In this document: in pieces, positions 61,197 to 64,000 of the stretch
Layout of the letters: every line of letters begins with the position of its first letter
How positions within the stretch are numbered: position 1 is the first letter of the stretch
Origin: Clostridiales bacterium
GTDB lineage: Bacteria; Bacillota; Clostridia; Oscillospirales; Oscillospiraceae
Direction: 5' to 3'
Length of the DNA: 64,000 bases
NCBI GenBank assembly: GCA_003150355.1
Contig: QAMJ01000011.1
Coordinates: 186,001-250,000 of the forward strand
Translations under genes and position numbers: made by a program
The notes under the pieces: model-generated
What the model saw: only the letters and a program-made list of their open reading frames with translations
Database searches by the model: none
Told to the model about the DNA's origin: nothing

Positions 61197-61258
61197 TTCA
61201 TCAGTATACAGAGGGAAGCTCCCTGTATTTCAACCCAGTCACGGAAGGAGAAAATATC

Positions 61259-61456
61259 ATGCCCAAACTTAAGACCCATAGCGGTGCAAAGAAGAGATTC
61301 AATCTCACCAAGAGCGGCAAGGTCAAGCGCGCTCATGCATTCAAGAGCCATATCCTCACCAAGAAGGACACCAAGCGCTGCCGTCGTCTGCGTTCCGAGG
61401 CTTATGCCGACGCAACCAACGAAGCAACCATCAAGAAAATGATCCCTTACAAATAA
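61259..61456 (+). CDS. rpmI: 50S ribosomal protein L35
   Basis: 65 residues, standard length. PKLKTHSGAKKRFNLTKSGK and RRLRSEAYADATN are L35 sequence. AAGGAG 8 nt before the ATG. Between infC and rplT. Confidence 0.97.
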   Translation: MPKLKTHSGAKKRFNLTKSGKVKRAHAFKSHILTKKDTKRCRRLRSEAYADATNEATIKKMIPYK

Positions 61457-61485
61457 GGGCAGACGCTATATAGGAGGATAATCAA

Positions 61486-61839
61486 ATGGCAAGAGTTAAA
61501 GGCGCAATGATGACCCGCAAGCACAGAAGTAAGATTCTTGGTCTTGCTAAGGGTTACTGGGGCAACAAGTCCCGTCACTATAAGATGGCAAACGAGCAGC
61601 TGATGAAGTCCGGCCGCTATGCTTACGTTGGCCGTAAGCAGAAGAAGAGAGACTTCCGCAAGCTGTGGATCACCCGTATCAGCGCAGGCTGCAAGATGAA
61701 CGGCATGAACTACTCCACCTTCATGCACGGCCTGAAGCTCGCCGGTATCGACATGAACCGCAAGATGCTCTCCGAGACCGCTATCCACGATCCCGCTGCC
61801 TTCACCGCTCTCTGCGAGCTCGCAAAGAACGCAAAGTAA
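61486..61839 (+). CDS. rplT: 50S ribosomal protein L20
   Basis: 117 residues. ARVKGAMMTRKHRSKILGLA, KGYWGNKSRHYKMANEQ, LWITRISAGCKMNGMNYS. The N-terminal basic extension binds 23S rRNA, and the protein probably also regulates its own operon leader. Confidence 0.98.
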   Translation: MARVKGAMMTRKHRSKILGLAKGYWGNKSRHYKMANEQLMKSGRYAYVGRKQKKRDFRKLWITRISAGCKMNGMNYSTFMHGLKLAGIDMNRKMLSETAIHDPAAFTALCELAKNAK

Positions 61840-61864
61840 TCAGAGCTATAGTTTGTTATAAGTT

Positions 61865-61908
61865 ATAATAAGAGCGCCCCTACCATCCGGCAGGGGCGCT
61901 CTTATTAT
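61865..61908 (+). terminator. Terminator of infC-rpmI-rplT
   Basis: 17-bp stem (ATAATAAGAGCGCCCCT and complement), T-rich exit; bidirectional with the convergent zinc-ribbon gene. Confidence 0.85.
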
Positions 61909-61926
61909 TTATAACGGGCGGCAATG

Positions 61927-62265
61927 TTACAGCGCGGCGGCAACTCCGCCCAGGATACCGATGATGTAGAAGAGTACACCGAGAACGGTGCCGACTGTGC
62001 ACCAGGTCTTGACATCGGACACTGCCCGCTGCTGTTCCTCAACAGTCCTGGCATTGTTGATATTGGCGACCTTGACTAGCGCAACGACGCCGGGGATCGT
62101 GCACAGAAGCAGCGTGATTATCCCCCACGCTACAAGCCCGCCGGTAGAATACTGCGGGACAGGCGGCTGATAATATGGCGAGGCAGCGCCCTGCTGGGCT
62201 CCGCAGTTGGTGCAGTAGCGCGTGCCGTCGGGCAGCTGCGCTCCACAATTGACACAATAGCTCAT
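61927..62265 (-). CDS. Zinc-ribbon CD225/dispanin-like membrane protein
   Basis: 112 residues. Zinc ribbon CVNCG ... CTNCGAQ at residues 4-24, a Pro/Tyr/Gln linker, and two helices with the CD225 pattern: GLVAWGIITLLLCTIPGVVA, VKVANINNARTVEE, then WCTVGTVLGVLFYIIGIL. Function unknown; related proteins affect membranes. Start ATG 62265 with AAGGAG. Third gene in the operon led by the 38-residue protein. Confidence 0.82.
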   Translation of the reverse strand: MSYCVNCGAQLPDGTRYCTNCGAQQGAASPYYQPPVPQYSTGGLVAWGIITLLLCTIPGVVALVKVANINNARTVEEQQRAVSDVKTWCTVGTVLGVLFYIIGILGGVAAAL

Positions 62266-62305
62266 TTTTTTCTCCTTTATATCTCCGTATTGAATAATGG
62301 ACATT

Positions 62306-62704
62306 TTACGGTGCGAGAACACTGAATGCAGGGATGTTCCTCAGCACCCAGAAAGAAAAGACCAGAACCACGCACACCAGCCACGCAGGCCGGGACAGGT
62401 ACACCGGGCACAGCCGCGTGAAAATGAACACACGGACATATTCGTGTATAAACACTATGAGAGCGGGAGTGCCCAATATGAACAGCAGCATATTATGAGA
62501 AAACGCTTCCGCAAAGCGGCCATGAAAGACATCCGCCAACGCCCTGCACGTGCCGCAGCCCGGACAGTACAGCCCCGTGAGGGCATAGAACGGGCAGCGG
62601 AGAGCGGGTCTGAAACGAACGCCCAGATACACAGCGGCGGCAACGACCGCAGCGGGGAGCGCGATCGCGGCAATGCCCCGCAGGAGCTTACTTTTCTTCA
62701 TCAT
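62306..62704 (-). CDS. DUF2752 membrane protein
   Basis: 132 residues, three helices. CPFYALTGLYCPGCGTCRAL contains the DUF2752 motif CPxCGxxRA. Function of the family is unknown. The start has no good ribosome binding site, and the upstream small gene ends 17 nt before, so translation may be coupled. Confidence 0.85.
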   Translation of the reverse strand: MMKKSKLLRGIAAIALPAAVVAAAVYLGVRFRPALRCPFYALTGLYCPGCGTCRALADVFHGRFAEAFSHNMLLFILGTPALIVFIHEYVRVFIFTRLCPVYLSRPAWLVCVVLVFSFWVLRNIPAFSVLAP

Positions 62705-62721
62705 GTTAAGCAGGAGCCGGT

Positions 62722-62838
62722 TCAGTCATCGTCTTCCTCGTCATCATCGATGCCGCATCCCATGACTTCCCGAAAGGCCATATAGTCGATGAACTGATCC
62801 GTGGGGTCGATCTGACCGCTGCTGTTCCAGTCGTGCAT
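62722..62838 (-). CDS. 38-residue acidic protein with an EF-hand/dockerin-like loop
   Basis: MHDWNSSGQIDPTDQFIDYM is followed by a Met/Arg segment and an acidic tail DDDEEDDD. Residues 3-14 fit the dockerin calcium loop DxNx(D/S)GxIDxxD at each ligand position. GGAGG lies 7 nt before ATG 62838 and a good promoter lies upstream, so it looks like a real gene. The frame extends upstream to 62910 without support. First gene of an operon with DUF2752 and the zinc-ribbon protein. Confidence 0.65.
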   Translation of the reverse strand: MHDWNSSGQIDPTDQFIDYMAFREVMGCGIDDDEEDDD

Positions 62839-62866
62839 ACCCTTGCCTCCGTTTAATATCAAAGTT

Positions 62867-62895
62867 ATTTTACAGTATATTGCAGCAGTTTGCAA
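62867..62895 (-). promoter_or_regulatory. Promoter of the small-protein operon
   Basis: TTGCAA, exact 17-nt spacer, TAAAAT on the minus strand, about 29 nt before the ATG. Confidence 0.65.
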
Positions 62896-62953
62896 TACAT
62901 TTTCAAGCATAAATATGATGCTGTTCCGGTTGGCTGCAGCGCGTAATAAAGCC

Positions 62954-63090
62954 CCCCCGGCAGCGGCGCGGTGCCTGCCGCCTTGCCGCGTTTAGCCTTT
63001 GCGGGTCCGCGTTCGCCTGGCCCCGCAAAGCCTGCGGCTGCGGAAAAGCACCGCGCCTTTCTCTGCCCCCGGCAGCGGCGCGGTACTTTT
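62954..63090. repeat. GC-rich intergenic repeat element
   Basis: A direct repeat CCCCCGGCAGCGGCGCGGT occurs at 62954-62972 and 63066-63084. Between them lie nested inverted repeats: CTTTGCGGG with CCCGCAAAG, and AAAAGCACCGCGCC with GGCGCGGTACTTTT (one mismatch). No coding potential that I trust. It resembles a REP-like palindromic unit. Confidence 0.6.
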
Positions 63091-63139
63091 CCAGCTATTC
63101 CTCCTTGCCGAGGAGCAGGGTTTGTAGTATTATGGTATT

Positions 63140-64000
63140 ATGAATACCGAAATAAGAAAAAGACGCGGGCTTGCCGCGTTATACAGGCTCTGTCCGGCGG
63201 CGCATATCATCGCCCTGATAAGTGCGCTCATCATCGCGCTGCACCTGCTGCTGCGTGGGAACTACGCGCTGATGCAGGCAATGTCGCAGAGGGTCATACG
63301 CCCGCTGCACCGGCTCATGGCGGTCTTTGCGGCGCACTTTGAGTTCTCGCTGGCGGAGCTGCTGATAGGCATATTCGCCGTGTGTACAGCGGGGTACATA
63401 CTCGTCACATTAGTGCTGCTCATCGTGCGGCCGGGGCGGCTGCGCAGGCTATACACGCTGGTGCTGCGGCTGCTCTCGGCGGGGCTCGCAGTCTACGCGC
63501 TTTTCTGCCTGCTGTGGGGCACGTACTACTACGGCGACAGCTTCCTCGACGCAAGCGGGCTTGAGAGCGGAGAGGTATCTGCTGAGCAGCTTGAAACAGT
63601 GACGGTATACTTTGCCGACCTGCTCAATAAGTACGGGCACGAGGTGGAGCGAAACGAAAACGGGCAGTACGCCGCCGACCGCGCGGCGCTGCTGGCGCGC
63701 TCGGACGAGGTCTTCAGGGCCGCCGAGGAGGAGTTCCCCTGCCTCGAGGGGCCGGATATACGCGCAAAAGGCGTACACTTCTCGCGCGTAATGAGCTATC
63801 TGGATTTCACGGGCTTTTTCTTCCCGTTTACGGCGGAGGCAAACGTCAACACGGACTTCCCCGGCGCGCTCTTCGCCTCAACTATCGCGCACGAGCTGTC
63901 GCACCAGCGCGGCGTTGCGCGCGAGCAGGAGGCGAACTTCACCGCGGTGCTGGCCTGCCTTGAATACGGCGACGCCGACTACTGCTACTCGGCCTGCCTG
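63140..64000 (+). CDS. DUF3810-type membrane metallopeptidase (3' end outside window)
   Basis: 287 residues up to the window edge, frame open to the end. Three helices: ALISALIIALHLLL near residue 24, a second near residues 70-95, and VYALFCLLWGTYYYG. The zinc-binding motif AHELSHQRGVAREQEANF (HExxH with the downstream E) matches DUF3810. It is probably a membrane protease acting at the outer membrane face; substrate unknown. The binding site before the ATG is weak, so the exact start is tentative. Confidence 0.8.
   Translation, partial: MNTEIRKRRGLAALYRLCPAAHIIALISALIIALHLLLRGNYALMQAMSQRVIRPLHRLMAVFAAHFEFSLAELLIGIFAVCTAGYILVTLVLLIVRPGRLRRLYTLVLRLLSAGLAVYALFCLLWGTYYYGDSFLDASGLESGEVSAEQLETVTVYFADLLNKYGHEVERNENGQYAADRAALLARSDEVFRAAEEEFPCLEGPDIRAKGVHFSRVMSYLDFTGFFFPFTAEANVNTDFPGALFASTIAHELSHQRGVAREQEANFTAVLACLEYGDADYCYSACL

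Overview
The window looks like one contiguous piece of a high-GC Firmicutes chromosome, most likely an anaerobic gut Clostridia member of the Oscillospiraceae type. Reasons: strong GGAGG-type ribosome binding sites, consensus sigma-A promoters (many with an exact 17-nt spacer), Firmicutes-specific systems (AddAB, MurT/GatD, DegV, FakA/Asp23, PyrR attenuation, an infC-rpmI-rplT leader) and strictly anaerobic metabolism (NrdD/NrdG, TRAP uptake, Pta). This assignment is by gene content only. I see no phage, insertion sequence, CRISPR array or rRNA; one tRNA-Gln(CUG) is present.

Layout. 0-4.6 kb: end of an RCC1-like protein, tadA, pta and a helix-turn-helix gene coupled to lepA. 5-17 kb (minus strand): degV, then murT-gatD-deaminase-PHP joined by ATGA overlaps, then addB-addA. 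17-21.5 kb: aminotransferase, AMP-binding ligase divergent from a small XRE regulator with a perfect palindrome over the ligase promoter, and a lipoprotein. 21.7-24 kb: pyrR-uraA with a PyrR-type attenuator and a second PyrR-like loop. 24-28.4 kb: ABC exporter with an XRE-AbrB regulator, tRNA, GtrA, a zinc-ribbon membrane protein and a patch of decayed genes. 28.4-34.5 kb: TRAP transporter, aldolase and iron alcohol dehydrogenase, divergent from a FadR-type regulator with a matching operator. 34.6-39 kb: Lar-like protein, fakA-like/asp23, glmS. 39-43.5 kb: nrdG, nrdD fused to a thioredoxin-like domain, and trxB, behind two NrdR boxes. 43.5-46.7 kb: esterase, HAD phosphatase and amino-acid permease. 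46.9-53.1 kb: LacI regulator, maltodextrin-type ABC transporter and malQ. 53.2-56.1 kb: mgtC behind a leader ORF and hairpin, flanked by two paralogous LysR genes. 56.2-64 kb: broken zinc-ribbon/RCC1 gene, secreted protein, two-OB-fold protein, deoC, membrane proteins, infC-rpmI-rplT, a three-gene operon starting with a 38-residue EF-hand-like protein, and the start of a DUF3810 metallopeptidase.

How the parts work together. Local regulators sit beside their likely targets: PyrR on pyrR-uraA, NrdR on nrdG-nrdD-trxB, FadR-type on the TRAP operon, LacI on the maltodextrin operon, XRE on the ligase. The most unusual items are the NrdD-thioredoxin fusion beside its reductase, the proline-containing leader ORF with terminator-like hairpin before mgtC, the paired PyrR loops, the membrane-anchored TRAP binding protein, the AUC start of infC, and the 38-residue EF-hand-like protein.
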